64,000 nucleotides of DNA from NCBI GenBank assembly GCA_000720375.1, contig JOAA01000002.1, forward strand, positions 248,001 through 312,000, written 5' to 3'. The notes beneath the pieces were generated by a model, which had not been told where the DNA came from, searched no databases, and was given only the letters and a program-made list of their open reading frames with translations. Shown here piece by piece: positions 35,592 to 43,721 of this stretch; within the stretch, counting starts at the first letter, position 1; each line of letters starts with the position of its first letter. The stretch is from Rhodococcus rhodnii. Its GTDB lineage: Bacteria > Actinomycetota > Actinomycetes > Mycobacteriales > Pseudonocardiaceae. The position numbers and the translations under genes are program-made.

Positions 35592-35608
35592 GCAATGCCG
35601 CGTAGTTA
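35592..35608 (+). repeat. IS left inverted repeat
   Basis: GCAATGCCGCGTAGTTA, exact reverse complement of 37341-37357. Confidence 0.92.
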
Positions 35609-35655
35609 GTGATCTTGGTGGTTCGGCAAGCTTGGCGAGGTTCATGATCGACAAG

Positions 35656-35717
35656 GCAACGGGACTCCTTGTAGAACTGGTGATCTTCCACAATCGCCTG
35701 TTCAGGAGTCCCGTTGC
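35656..35717 (+). promoter_or_regulatory. hairpin masking the transposase ribosome binding site
   Basis: A 13-bp perfect inverted repeat (35656-35668 and 35705-35717) separated by 36 bases. The right arm holds the AGGAG at 35704-35708 and ends at the base before GTG 35718. In a transcript reading through from outside, this stem would bury the ribosome binding site; a transcript starting inside the IS would lack the left arm. IS10 and IS50 use the same kind of protection. Confidence 0.65.
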
Positions 35718-37343
35718 GTGTCCAGTCTGCCATCGTCTCGATCTTGTGCTGTGTCCGCCTGCTCGGTGGATGTGTTCGCCGCTGGTCATCTGGGCGAGCT
35801 GACCGAGTATCTGCCGGTCGAGCTGGTGGATGATGTGCTGGAACAGACCAAGACGACACAACGCCGGTTGCGTGCTCTGCCCTCTCGGGTCGGGGTGTAT
35901 TTCCTGCTCGCACTCGGGATGTTCCCCGGGTTGGGATACCTGCGGGTCTGGGACAAGCTGACCGCCGGGCTGTCAAGAGCACGGCGTCCGTCGGAAAAGG
36001 CCTTGCGAGATCTGCGTCGCCGGTTAGGGCCCGCACCGCTGCGGGCGTTGTTCGAGGTCATCGCCGGGCCGGTAGGCCAACCCAGAACGCCCGGGGTGTG
36101 TTACCGCGGGCTGCGCATGGTCGCGTTCGACGGGCTGAACTCGTTGAAAGTCCCGGACACCGATCGCAACCGCGGCTGGCTGGGCCGGATCAGATACCAC
36201 TTTGGCTGGGCCGGGTATCCCACCCTGCGGGTGATGGCCCTGGTCGAGACCGGCACCCGAGCCTTGCTGGGCGCGACGGTGGGCAGTGCGGACAACCGCG
36301 ACGAACTCGGCCTGGCAGGCGGCCTGCTTGGGCTACTGCGGCCAGGGATGCTGGTACTGGGCGACCGGGCGTTCGACGCCAACACCTTTCTGACACGCAT
36401 TACCCGAACCGGCGCAATGTTGCTGATCCGCGCCAAAATCACCCGCAAACCACGAGTGCTTCGCCACTTGCCCGACGGGTCCTACCTGTCCTTACTGGAC
36501 GGAATGAAAGTCCGGATTATCGAGGCTGACGTGCTCATCACCGGCATCGATGGCAGCCAGACCGGGCAGCGCTACCGCCTGATCACCACGCTGCTCGACC
36601 ACCACCGCCACCCCGCCGGCGAGCTGGCCAGGCTCTATCACGAACGCTGGGAAATCGAGACCGCGTTCCTCGCTCTGCGGCACACCATCCTGAAAGGACA
36701 CATCCTGCGTTCCGGCGACCGACCCGGCCTGGAACAAGAACTCTTCGCCCTGCTGATCGTCTATCAACTGCTGCGCATGGCCATGGTCACCGCGACCGAA
36801 ACCCGACCAGGCACCGACCCCGACCGAGCCAGCTTCACCACCGCCCTGGAAACCGCCCGCGACCAAGTCACCGCACACCACGCAATCCAAACCCACCCCA
36901 CCGGACCGGTCGACCTGCTCGGCGTCATCGGCCGCGCCGTCCTGACCACCCTGCTACCCCCACGCCGCCCACGCTTCAGCACCCGCACCGTCAAATCCGC
37001 CACATCCCGCTACATCAACCGCGACGACACCCGCCCCACCCACTCCACCACCATCACCACCATCGACATCACCCTGCACACCCCACCCCTCACCCCACCA
37101 CGCCCACCCCGCGACCGAACCCCACAACCCCACACCCGCAGAGCACAAGTCCTCCAGATCATGAACACCCAACCCGACCACGCCTGGAACGGCAGACACC
37201 TCGCCGAACAACTGGGCATCCCACCCCGACACCTGCTCACCCAACTCGCCGAATGGGCACGATGGGGCCACTTCACCAGAACAACCAAAGGCCACTACAC
37301 CCTCAACCCACCACCCACCTCGACACCACCACCAAACCCTTAA
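35718..37343 (+). CDS. IS4-family transposase
   Basis: 541 residues from GTG 35718. N-terminal DNA-binding region (RVGVYFLLALGMFPGLGYL), then the DDE core: first Asp in MVAFDGLNSLKV, second Asp in LVLGDRAFDANTF, Glu in LYHERWEIETAFLALRHT (Y-x2-R-W-x-I-E signature of IS4). The C-terminal 100 residues are His/Pro/Thr-rich with a winged-helix-like end (NGRHLAEQLGIPPRHLLTQL). The stop overlaps the right inverted repeat. Intact, so potentially active. Confidence 0.93.
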   Translation: MSSLPSSRSCAVSACSVDVFAAGHLGELTEYLPVELVDDVLEQTKTTQRRLRALPSRVGVYFLLALGMFPGLGYLRVWDKLTAGLSRARRPSEKALRDLRRRLGPAPLRALFEVIAGPVGQPRTPGVCYRGLRMVAFDGLNSLKVPDTDRNRGWLGRIRYHFGWAGYPTLRVMALVETGTRALLGATVGSADNRDELGLAGGLLGLLRPGMLVLGDRAFDANTFLTRITRTGAMLLIRAKITRKPRVLRHLPDGSYLSLLDGMKVRIIEADVLITGIDGSQTGQRYRLITTLLDHHRHPAGELARLYHERWEIETAFLALRHTILKGHILRSGDRPGLEQELFALLIVYQLLRMAMVTATETRPGTDPDRASFTTALETARDQVTAHHAIQTHPTGPVDLLGVIGRAVLTTLLPPRRPRFSTRTVKSATSRYINRDDTRPTHSTTITTIDITLHTPPLTPPRPPRDRTPQPHTRRAQVLQIMNTQPDHAWNGRHLAEQLGIPPRHLLTQLAEWARWGHFTRTTKGHYTLNPPPTSTPPPNP

Positions 37344-37357
37344 CTACGCGGCATTGC
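37341..37357 (+). repeat. IS right inverted repeat
   Basis: TAACTACGCGGCATTGC, complementary to the left repeat; followed by the TACGCGAT target duplication. Confidence 0.92.
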
Positions 37358-37365
37358 TACGCGAT

Positions 37366-37607
37366 GGTCGCAAGCGCCCACCCTTGACACCGCCGACCCG
37401 GTGCTAACGCGCGGCAGGGGCGAGGGAAAGGGGTCGGGCAGGGACCGACCAACACACCTTGATCTCGCCCGTCACCAAGGAGGCGCCGGATGGGTACACA
37501 ACTCGTGCTCTGGACCCGCTACGAGCTCAGCCAGGTGTTCGCTCCGACCCACCGGACAGGTTCAAGATCAGGCCGTCTCCAGGCCGTCGAACGTCGATCA
37601 ACAACGA
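37366..37607. other. AICE right-end gap, possible short ORF
   Basis: No recognised gene. AAGGAGG at about 37479 precedes ATG 37490, and the frame (MGTQLVLWTRYELSQVF...) runs on across the attachment site antisense through sodN, so it may be a real element gene that lost its 3' end at integration, or chance. Confidence 0.4.
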
Positions 37608-37656
37608 AAAACGACGCTCACCAACGGCAGACGTATCCGCTGGTGAGCGTCGTTTT
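37608..37656 (-). terminator. element-supplied terminator for sodN
   Basis: Perfect 16-bp stem AAAACGACGCTCACCA, 17-base loop, with a T-run on the minus strand. It stands 14 bp beyond the sodN stop and replaces the terminator now stranded at 23233. Confidence 0.85.
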
Positions 37657-37667
37657 CAGGCGTGTGA

Positions 37668-37707
37668 GCTCAGCCCTGTTTCGTCTCCCAGAAAATCTTG
37701 TCGATCT
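37668..37707. repeat. AICE attachment site, right end (within sodN)
   Basis: Partner of 23284-23323. The last 11 codons and stop of sodN lie here. The differences from the left copy are three third-position changes (Ile, Thr and Lys codons), all silent, so the element carries its own synonymous copy of the gene end. Confidence 0.87.
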
Positions 37708-38083
37708 CGGCGATCAGGTCGAGCAGTTCCTGGCCCTTGGCCGGGTCCATCGTGCCCTTGGTGCCCGCTGCGCCCGCGGCCTTCGTCGCGCGGTTGAACA
37801 GGTCGTGCAACTGCGGGTACTTCTCGAAGTGCGGGGCCTTGAAGTAGTCGGTCCACAGCACCCACAGGTGGTGCTTGACCAGTTCGCTGCGCTGCTCCTT
37901 GATCACGACAGCACGCGCGCGGAACTCGGGGTCCTCGTTGGCCTGGTACTTCTCCTGGATCGCCTTGACCGACTCGGCCTCGATCCGGGCCTGGGCGGGG
38001 TCGTAGACGCCGCACGGCAGGTCGCAGTGAGCGCTTGCCTCCAGCCGCGGACGCACGAGCGCCCTGAGCGACGGCAGTCGCAT
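37670..38083 (-). CDS. sodN: nickel superoxide dismutase
   Basis: 137 residues. An 18-residue prosequence (MRLPSLRALVRPRLEASA) is followed by the Ni-hook HCDLPCGVYDPAQARIEAES; after cleavage His1, Cys2 and Cys6 bind nickel. The rest is the four-helix bundle of the hexamer. Dismutes superoxide in the cytoplasm. Divergent from sodX, its maturation protease. The 3' end and terminator derive from the AICE, with no change of protein sequence. Confidence 0.96.
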   Translation of the reverse strand: MRLPSLRALVRPRLEASAHCDLPCGVYDPAQARIEAESVKAIQEKYQANEDPEFRARAVVIKEQRSELVKHHLWVLWTDYFKAPHFEKYPQLHDLFNRATKAAGAAGTKGTMDPAKGQELLDLIAEIDKIFWETKQG

Positions 38084-38102
38084 GGGTGCCTCCCTGGCAA
38101 TA

Positions 38103-38120
38103 TGCGTCTGGACAGACGCA
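38103..38120. promoter_or_regulatory. inverted repeat upstream of sodN, possible operator
   Basis: TGCGTCTG-GA-CAGACGCA, 8-bp perfect arms, 20 bp before the sodN start in the sodN-sodX intergenic region. It does not match the Nur box I know (TTGCAA-N5-TTGCAA). Regulator unknown. Confidence 0.5.
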
Positions 38121-38193
38121 CTATGAACTTACGGATGCTCCGACAATGTGGACCTTACTCGCGCGCGCAGCACCCGGCAGGCGGAGGTGATCG

Positions 38194-38481
38194 TTGGCTC
38201 ATCCCTTGGGCTGGTGGCCGATACGCTTCGTCACCGTCCGCGGCCCGTCCATGGCTCCGACGCTCAAGGACGGCGACGTCGTTCTCATTCGCCGCACACA
38301 GCGAGCCAAGCCAGGCGACGTCGTGCTCGTCCGGTGGCCGAGCCGGCCGCACCAGCTGTCCATCAAACGGGTCGAGCAACCCGGCTATTTCGTTGTCGGT
38401 GACAACCCGTTCGCGTCCACCGATTCCCGTGAGCTCGGGATGGCCGAGGTGCTCGGGGTGATGGTCTACAAGCTGCGGTAG
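38194..38481 (+). CDS. sodX: Ni-SOD maturation protease (S26 family)
   Basis: 95 residues from TTG 38194, 6 bases after GGAGG. A short signal-peptidase-like enzyme: nucleophile Ser in RGPSMAPTLKDGD, general-base Lys in LSIKRVEQPG, and the GDNPFASTDSRELG loop. It removes the sodN prosequence. Its end overlaps the end of the epimerase gene by 16 bp. Confidence 0.93.
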   Translation: MAHPLGWWPIRFVTVRGPSMAPTLKDGDVVLIRRTQRAKPGDVVLVRWPSRPHQLSIKRVEQPGYFVVGDNPFASTDSRELGMAEVLGVMVYKLR

Positions 38482-39059
38482 TGCTCCATGCAGGCTTCGT
38501 ACGTCGGCAGCAGGCCGGACGAAACAGCTTCCGCCAGGGTCGGGGCCTTCGTGTCCTTCTCCGAGAGGATCGGGTCGATGTCCGTCGGCCACGGCAACCC
38601 CAGTGCAGGGTCCACGGGCGTAATCGCGTGTTCGCGGCCGGGGTTGTAGCCCACCGAGCACATGTACGCCATCGCGGTGTCGTCCTCCAGCGAGACGAAC
38701 CCGTGGCCGAGCCCTTCCGGTATATACAGTGCGCGGTACGACTTCGCGTCGAGCGTCACCGCGTCCCACTGCCCGAAGGTCGGCGAGCCCACCCTGATGT
38801 CGACCACCACGTCCAGCATCGCGCCGCTCGGGCAGTAGACGTACTTCGCCTGTCCTGGCGGTGTGTCCGCGAAGTGGATACCGCGGATCACCCCACGCCG
38901 GGACACACTGTGATTGGTCTGCCCGACGCGCAACGCGTGGCCGACCGCCTTCTCGAACACGTCACCCTGGAACGGCGCGGTGAACAATCCTCTGCTGTCT
39001 TCGAAGGATTGCGGGGTGAACTCGAAGACCCCGGCGATCGACAGCTCGCGTACCTGCAT
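38466..39059 (-). CDS. dTDP-4-dehydrorhamnose 3,5-epimerase-like protein
   Basis: 197 residues, standard RmlC length. Cupin with catalytic His in GVIRGIHFADTPPGQ, the KYVYCPSGAMLDVVVDIRVG strand and GLGHGFVSLED. It could epimerise dTDP-4-keto-6-deoxyglucose for rhamnose or for an antibiotic sugar; no other sugar-nucleotide gene is in the window, so its pathway partner lies elsewhere. Possible promoter in the 308 bp before it. Confidence 0.88.
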   Translation of the reverse strand: MQVRELSIAGVFEFTPQSFEDSRGLFTAPFQGDVFEKAVGHALRVGQTNHSVSRRGVIRGIHFADTPPGQAKYVYCPSGAMLDVVVDIRVGSPTFGQWDAVTLDAKSYRALYIPEGLGHGFVSLEDDTAMAYMCSVGYNPGREHAITPVDPALGLPWPTDIDPILSEKDTKAPTLAEAVSSGLLPTYEACMEHYRSL

Positions 39060-39367
39060 GGCGCTCAGTCTAGGTAGCCAACTTGACCGATCGTGAGGCG
39101 CTCCGCCTGCGATCTTGTGTACAAACCGGACGGACGTCTTGCGAATATGCGGCCTGACATGCGGAAATCATGGTGAAAACTGTGATCCCCACCGCAGACA
39201 CTCCTGCGGGCAGGTGCCACACTGTTGCAACCGCAGCGTCCGCGGTTGCCCCATCCAACCAGCGGATGGGTGCGGCCGGGCGGTCGACGCCGCTCGAGTA
39301 TCCGGTGCCACCGCGCCGTTTCCAGCGTCGTTTGTCGTACGAACAGCTGACTTTGAGGACGCCTCCT
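39060..39367. other. divergent intergenic region, nothing specific seen
   Basis: Lies between the epimerase (minus) and malic enzyme (plus) genes and should carry both promoters. No repeat, hairpin or RNA gene recognised; the malic-enzyme frame is open upstream but without sensible starts. Confidence 0.5.
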
Positions 39368-40561
39368 GTGACTGCTATGGATGAAGACTTGGCCAAGCCG
39401 GTGACCGACGAGGAGATCTTCCGCGCGCACGAAGGCGGAAAGCTCGATATCGGCGTGCCGCGGCCGATCTCCGATCCGCGCACGCTGGCCATCGCCTACA
39501 CCCCCGGTGTGGCGAAGGTCAGCCGCGCGATCGCCGAGGACCCGACGGTCGCCCGCACGCACACCTGGACGCACCGGTTGGTCGCGGTGGTCAGCGACGG
39601 CACCGCGGTGCTGGGACTCGGCGACATCGGTGCGGCGGCGTCGCTTCCGGTGATGGAAGGCAAGTCCGCGCTGTTCAAGACGTTCGGCGGGCTGAACTCG
39701 ATTCCGCTGGTGATCAACACGACCGACGTCGACGAGATCGTCGAGACGCTGGTCCGGCTGCGCCCGTCGTTCGGCGCGGTCAACCTCGAGGACATCTCCG
39801 CGCCGCGGTGCTTCGAGCTCGAGGCCAAACTGATCGAAGCCCTTGACTGCCCGGTGATGCACGACGACCAGCACGGCACCGCCGTCGTGGTCCTTGCCGC
39901 TTTGCGTGGCGCCGCAACGGTTACCGGTCGCGCGTTGAAGGATCTTCGAGTCGTCATCGCGGGTGCGGGTTCGTCCGGCATCGCGTGCACCAAGATCCTG
40001 ATCGCCGCGGGCGTCGGCGAGGTGACGCTGCTGGACTCGCGCGGCATCATCCACCCCGGCCGGGACGGCCTGAACCCCTACAAGGCCGAGATGGCCGAGA
40101 TCACCAACGCGGGCGGGCTGCGCGGCGGGATCGCGGAAGCCTTGCGTGGCGCGGATGTCTTCATCGGGCTGTCCTCCTCGCAGGTGCCCGAGGACCTCAT
40201 CGCCACGATGGCGCCGAACGCCAGCGTTTTCGCACTGTCCAATCCGGACCCGGAGATCCACCCGGAGATCGCGCGCAAGCACGCCGCCGTGGTGGCCACC
40301 GGCCGCAGCGACTTCCCGAACCAGATCAACAACGTCTCGGCCTTCCCCGGCATCTTCCGCGGCGCACTCGACGCGGGAGCCACCCGGATCACCGAGAACA
40401 TGAAGCTGGCCGCGGCCGAGGCGATCCACGCGGTCGCGCTCGACGAACTCGACGCCGACCACATCATGCCCAGCGCGCTCGACCCACGCGTGGCGCCCGA
40501 GGTGGCGCAGGCGGTCGCGCATGCCGCTGTGCGGGACGGTGTGGCACCCAGCCCGGCCTGA
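39368..40561 (+). CDS. NAD(P)-dependent malic enzyme
   Basis: 397 residues from GTG 39368 (GAGG 10 bases upstream; ATG 39377 also possible). Oxidatively decarboxylates malate to pyruvate. Seen: YTPGVAKVSRAIAEDP, the metal ligands in VNLEDISAPRCFELE and MHDDQHGTAVVVLAAL, the Rossmann GAGSSGIA, and LSNPDPEIHPEIA. Short bacterial form without the phosphotransacetylase domain. Confidence 0.94.
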   Translation: MTAMDEDLAKPVTDEEIFRAHEGGKLDIGVPRPISDPRTLAIAYTPGVAKVSRAIAEDPTVARTHTWTHRLVAVVSDGTAVLGLGDIGAAASLPVMEGKSALFKTFGGLNSIPLVINTTDVDEIVETLVRLRPSFGAVNLEDISAPRCFELEAKLIEALDCPVMHDDQHGTAVVVLAALRGAATVTGRALKDLRVVIAGAGSSGIACTKILIAAGVGEVTLLDSRGIIHPGRDGLNPYKAEMAEITNAGGLRGGIAEALRGADVFIGLSSSQVPEDLIATMAPNASVFALSNPDPEIHPEIARKHAAVVATGRSDFPNQINNVSAFPGIFRGALDAGATRITENMKLAAAEAIHAVALDELDADHIMPSALDPRVAPEVAQAVAHAAVRDGVAPSPA

Positions 40562-40677
40562 GCAAAGGCAGGGATTGATTGTTTAGGACAGGACGGTAGC
40601 CTGATCGGCGCGGCGGGAGGTACGTATCCAGGATGGCGCTCGGCCCGCCCGAGTTGAGGCGCGGGAAGGGTGGCACC

Positions 40678-43386
40678 GTGGCCGAACTGGTCGAGCCTGC
40701 GGGGTCGGCACGTGAATCGGCGTTGTCTGATTCATTGTCTGCCGAAGCGGGCTGGGTCCGTTGTTCGGACGGGTTGGTGGTGCAGGCGAACCTGGGTGCG
40801 GCCGTGCTCGCAGGTGTGCATGCCCCGGAGGAGCTGATCGGCCAATCACTGGCCGGTCTGCTCGCCGAGGACGAGTTCGGCCAGCGAGTACTGCGCCCGG
40901 ACGGGACATCTGTCGAGGTCACGGCGTTACGGTTGGAGCCGGACGCGGCCGGGACCACGGTCGTGTTCGCGCCCGCGGTCAACGGCGGCATGTTCAGCGC
41001 CGAGGAGCTCGTCGAGGTCCAGCGCGTCTCCGGGCTCGGCAGTTTCGTGCACATCGTCGCCGAGGGCCGTACGTACTACAGCGAGCCGCTCTACGAGCTG
41101 CTCGGCGTCGGCCACGGTCATGAGGACACCGAGGCCGCGCTGCTGTTCAGGACCCATCCGGAGGACCTGCCCGCGGTGATCGAGTTCCGCGAGCGGCTGA
41201 TCGAGTCGACCGACGGCAAACCGATCGAGCTTGAGCTGCGGGAACGCGACTCCGACCGGGTGTTTTTGGTCCGCGCCCAGCCGGTGGCCAACGAGCAGGG
41301 CGCGGTGTACCAGGTCCGCGGCATCGTGCAGGACATCTCGAGACTGCGTGAGCCCGACCGCCAGCGCAGCCTCGACCGCAGGCTGTTCGAGGACGCCCAG
41401 CGGGTGGCCCTGCTGGGCACGTGGGCGTGGAACACCACCACGGGCGAGTGCGTCTGGTCGACGATGCTGTACGAGCTGTTCGGCGTCGAACCGCGTCCGG
41501 TGATGACGTACGACGACTACCTGGAGTTCGTCCACCCGGACGACCGGGCCTGGGTGGACCGGACATGGCGGCAGCTGGCCGAGACCGGCGAGGCCGTGGT
41601 CTGCGAATACCGGGTGCTCCGGCCGGACGGATCGATCCGCGTGTTCCGCTGCCGCGGCGCCTCGTTCGCGGGCCGCAAGGACGGCCCGGTGATGGTCGGC
41701 ACCGCGCAGGACGTGACCGAGCAACGGTCCACCGAAAGCCGCATGCAGCGCTCCAGCCAGCGGTTCACTGACCTCGTCGCGATCACGCCGGTCGGCATCG
41801 GCCTGTTCGACGCGGGTGAACGGCTCGTCGACGCGAACGACGCGCTGTGCAGGCTGCTCGGCATGGACCTGGAGCGACTGCGCGGGACGACCGCGGAGAA
41901 GCTGACCCACCCCGAGCACGACCCGCAGGCCCGGCTGGCGGCTGGGCAGCGCGTGCTGGTCACAGCCGCGGGCGAACCGGTCTACTGTGAGCTCAACGTG
42001 GTGTCGTCGGTCGCCGACGACGGCCGCCGGTTCTGGCTCGTGGTCTTCCAGGACGTCACCGAACGGCTGCGCGCCGCCGAGTTGCTGCGTCACCAGGCCA
42101 CCCACGACGACCTCACCGGGCTGCCGGGCCGCGTCGCGGTGAAGGACCTGCTCGCCGAACTGCTGAGCGCGCCCTGCGCCAAGGACGTCGCGTTGTTGTT
42201 CTGCGACGTGGACAACTTCAAGCGAGTAAACGATTCCCTCGGCCACGACGCAGGCGACGAACTACTGATCGCCTTGGCCCGGCGCCTCGAGGACGGATTG
42301 CCGGACGGCTGCACGGCCGCGCGGATGTCAGGCGACGAGTACGTCGTGATCTGCCCTGACCAGAACAAAGTAGGCGGTGTGGACGAGCTGGCGACCAAGG
42401 TCGCGCACCTGTTCCGGACCGCGGTTCCCGTTCGTGGCCAGCTGTTGCGCGTTTCGGCATCGGTCGGTGCGGCTGTCCCAAGCGGACCGGACACGACCGC
42501 GGCGGACCTGCTCCGGTTCGCCGACGCGGCGATGTTCGAGGCGAAAAGGCGTGGCGCCGGGCGGGTTTCGCTCGCCAACGCGGCGCTGATGGCCTCGGCG
42601 GACAGCCAGATGTACCTCGAAGGCCAACTGCGCGAGGCGTTGGGCAACGACGGCCTCGTACTGCACTACCAACCGGTTGTCGGCGTCGACGGGACGATCC
42701 TGACAGCGGAGGCGCTGGTGCGTTGGCCGCACCCGGATCGAGGTTTACTTTCCCCGGCCCAGTTCCTGCCGGTCGCCGAACAGGGCGACCTGTTGCGCGA
42801 TCTGGACCGGTGGGTGTTGCGGACGGCGTTGCAGGAGGCCAAGACCTGGCCGGAGCTGGGCGGGCGGCAGGTTTCGGTGGCGATCAACCTGGCCGGTCTG
42901 GTGCCCGGCGACCCCGAGTTCGTCGACGTCGTGGCGACCGCGATCGCGGGATCCGGCGTGGAGTGGGAACGAGTCGTGCTCGAGTTGGTCGAGACGAGCT
43001 TCGTGGACCTGCCGTCCCGCAGCCGAACGGCCATGGCCGACCTGGTCGGCCGAGGCGTCCGGTTCGCCGTGGACGATTTCGGCACCGGGTATTCCTCATT
43101 GGCGCGGCTGAAGGACCTGCCCGCCCAGATCATCAAGGTCGATCGGAGATTCGTCGCCGGGATCGGCACGGATCCGTCGGACTTCGCCGTGGCTCGGGCG
43201 GTGGTGGACCTGGCACGGGCGATGGGACGGAGTTGTGTCGCCGAGGGTGTCGAGACGGCCACCCAGTTCAGCATGCTTCGTGACATCGGTGTCGAGGCTT
43301 ATCAGGGGTGGTTACTGTCGCGTGCGGTGCCTGCTGAGGAGTTTCGGGCGCTGCTGGATCTGGGGCCTTTACACGTGCCGTCTTGA
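40678..43386 (+). CDS. PAS-GGDEF-EAL cyclic-di-GMP protein
   Basis: 902 residues from GTG 40678; ATG 40633 would add 15. No membrane segments. Three or four PAS/PAC domains fill the first about 460 residues (one around GTWAWNTTTGECVWSTMLYE with FVHPDDRAW). GGDEF domain with the signature changed to SGDEY (Ser551) and no clear RxxD inhibition site; EAL domain with EALVRW at Glu678, DDFGTGYSSLARLKDLP and VAEGVET, all catalytic residues present. Likely a phosphodiesterase whose GGDEF half may be regulatory. Confidence 0.92.
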   Translation: MAELVEPAGSARESALSDSLSAEAGWVRCSDGLVVQANLGAAVLAGVHAPEELIGQSLAGLLAEDEFGQRVLRPDGTSVEVTALRLEPDAAGTTVVFAPAVNGGMFSAEELVEVQRVSGLGSFVHIVAEGRTYYSEPLYELLGVGHGHEDTEAALLFRTHPEDLPAVIEFRERLIESTDGKPIELELRERDSDRVFLVRAQPVANEQGAVYQVRGIVQDISRLREPDRQRSLDRRLFEDAQRVALLGTWAWNTTTGECVWSTMLYELFGVEPRPVMTYDDYLEFVHPDDRAWVDRTWRQLAETGEAVVCEYRVLRPDGSIRVFRCRGASFAGRKDGPVMVGTAQDVTEQRSTESRMQRSSQRFTDLVAITPVGIGLFDAGERLVDANDALCRLLGMDLERLRGTTAEKLTHPEHDPQARLAAGQRVLVTAAGEPVYCELNVVSSVADDGRRFWLVVFQDVTERLRAAELLRHQATHDDLTGLPGRVAVKDLLAELLSAPCAKDVALLFCDVDNFKRVNDSLGHDAGDELLIALARRLEDGLPDGCTAARMSGDEYVVICPDQNKVGGVDELATKVAHLFRTAVPVRGQLLRVSASVGAAVPSGPDTTAADLLRFADAAMFEAKRRGAGRVSLANAALMASADSQMYLEGQLREALGNDGLVLHYQPVVGVDGTILTAEALVRWPHPDRGLLSPAQFLPVAEQGDLLRDLDRWVLRTALQEAKTWPELGGRQVSVAINLAGLVPGDPEFVDVVATAIAGSGVEWERVVLELVETSFVDLPSRSRTAMADLVGRGVRFAVDDFGTGYSSLARLKDLPAQIIKVDRRFVAGIGTDPSDFAVARAVVDLARAMGRSCVAEGVETATQFSMLRDIGVEAYQGWLLSRAVPAEEFRALLDLGPLHVPS

Positions 43387-43721
43387 TCTGTCTAGATGTC
43401 CGACGTGATCTGTCCGGGGTGGAACCTGGGGATCGCGGTTTTCGTTGCCGATTTCGGAAGGCGCGCGGGGGCTGGTGCTGCTCCTTGGACGGGGCGCGGG
43501 TGGCCGTGCTGTGATTTGGGAAGGCGCGGGGCGGCGGTGGTCCTCGGAGGGCGCGGGGCGGCGCTGCCGGTTCGGACGGCGCGCGGGTGACGGCGCCGCG
43601 ATGATTCAGATGCCGGCGCCGTGATCGAGATTTAACGGCTCCGGGCCTGCTCGGATGCTGGAATTCCGTGCCGTTGTCGGTACCTCGGGATAGGGTCGAT
43701 CAGACTTGAGGCGGCCGGCAG
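43387..43721. other. intergenic region with spaced GC-rich repeats
   Basis: Between 43455 and 43587 a unit close to GGAAGGCGCGCGGG appears about five times (starting near 43456, 43487, 43518, 43546 and 43574), roughly 30 bp apart. No gene. The 3' part should carry the promoter of the osmoprotectant operon. Confidence 0.6.

Larger units (their letters stand above)
35592..37357 (+). mobile_element. IS4-family insertion sequence
   Basis: 1766 bp with perfect 17-bp terminal inverted repeats and one transposase gene. TACGCGAT flanks it on both sides (35584-35591 and 37358-37365), an 8-bp target duplication. Intact ends, intact duplication and an open transposase frame suggest recent insertion. 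It lies inside the AICE, between the cargo and the right attachment site. Confidence 0.92.
23311..37707. mobile_element. actinomycete integrative and conjugative element in the 3' end of sodN
   Basis: About 14.4 kb between attachment repeats. It carries the AICE set: tyrosine integrase beside one end, excisionase, RepSA-type initiator (frameshifted), an FtsK/SpoIIIE-like transfer ATPase, several small overlapping genes, a Pra-like activator, a divergent regulator and a Nudix protein. Cargo includes an AT-rich three-gene cassette (31.8-35.1 kb). An IS4-type element sits near the right end. Transfer in this class moves double-stranded DNA with the FtsK-like protein. The RepSA damage may have fixed it in place. 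Confidence 0.9.

Noticed and set aside
35158..35802. 214-residue ORF upstream of the IS transposase
   Set aside because: Crosses the IS left end, so it cannot be an ancestral gene; Arg/Pro/His-rich composition and no ribosome binding site.
23284..37707. A tRNA gene as the AICE attachment site
   Set aside because: No cloverleaf or CCA-type tRNA end found at either junction; the repeats are sodN coding sequence.
37490..38461. 323-residue plus-strand ORF across the right attachment site
   Set aside because: Good ribosome binding site, but most of it is antisense to sodN with shadow-like composition; at best a short element gene with a lost 3' end.
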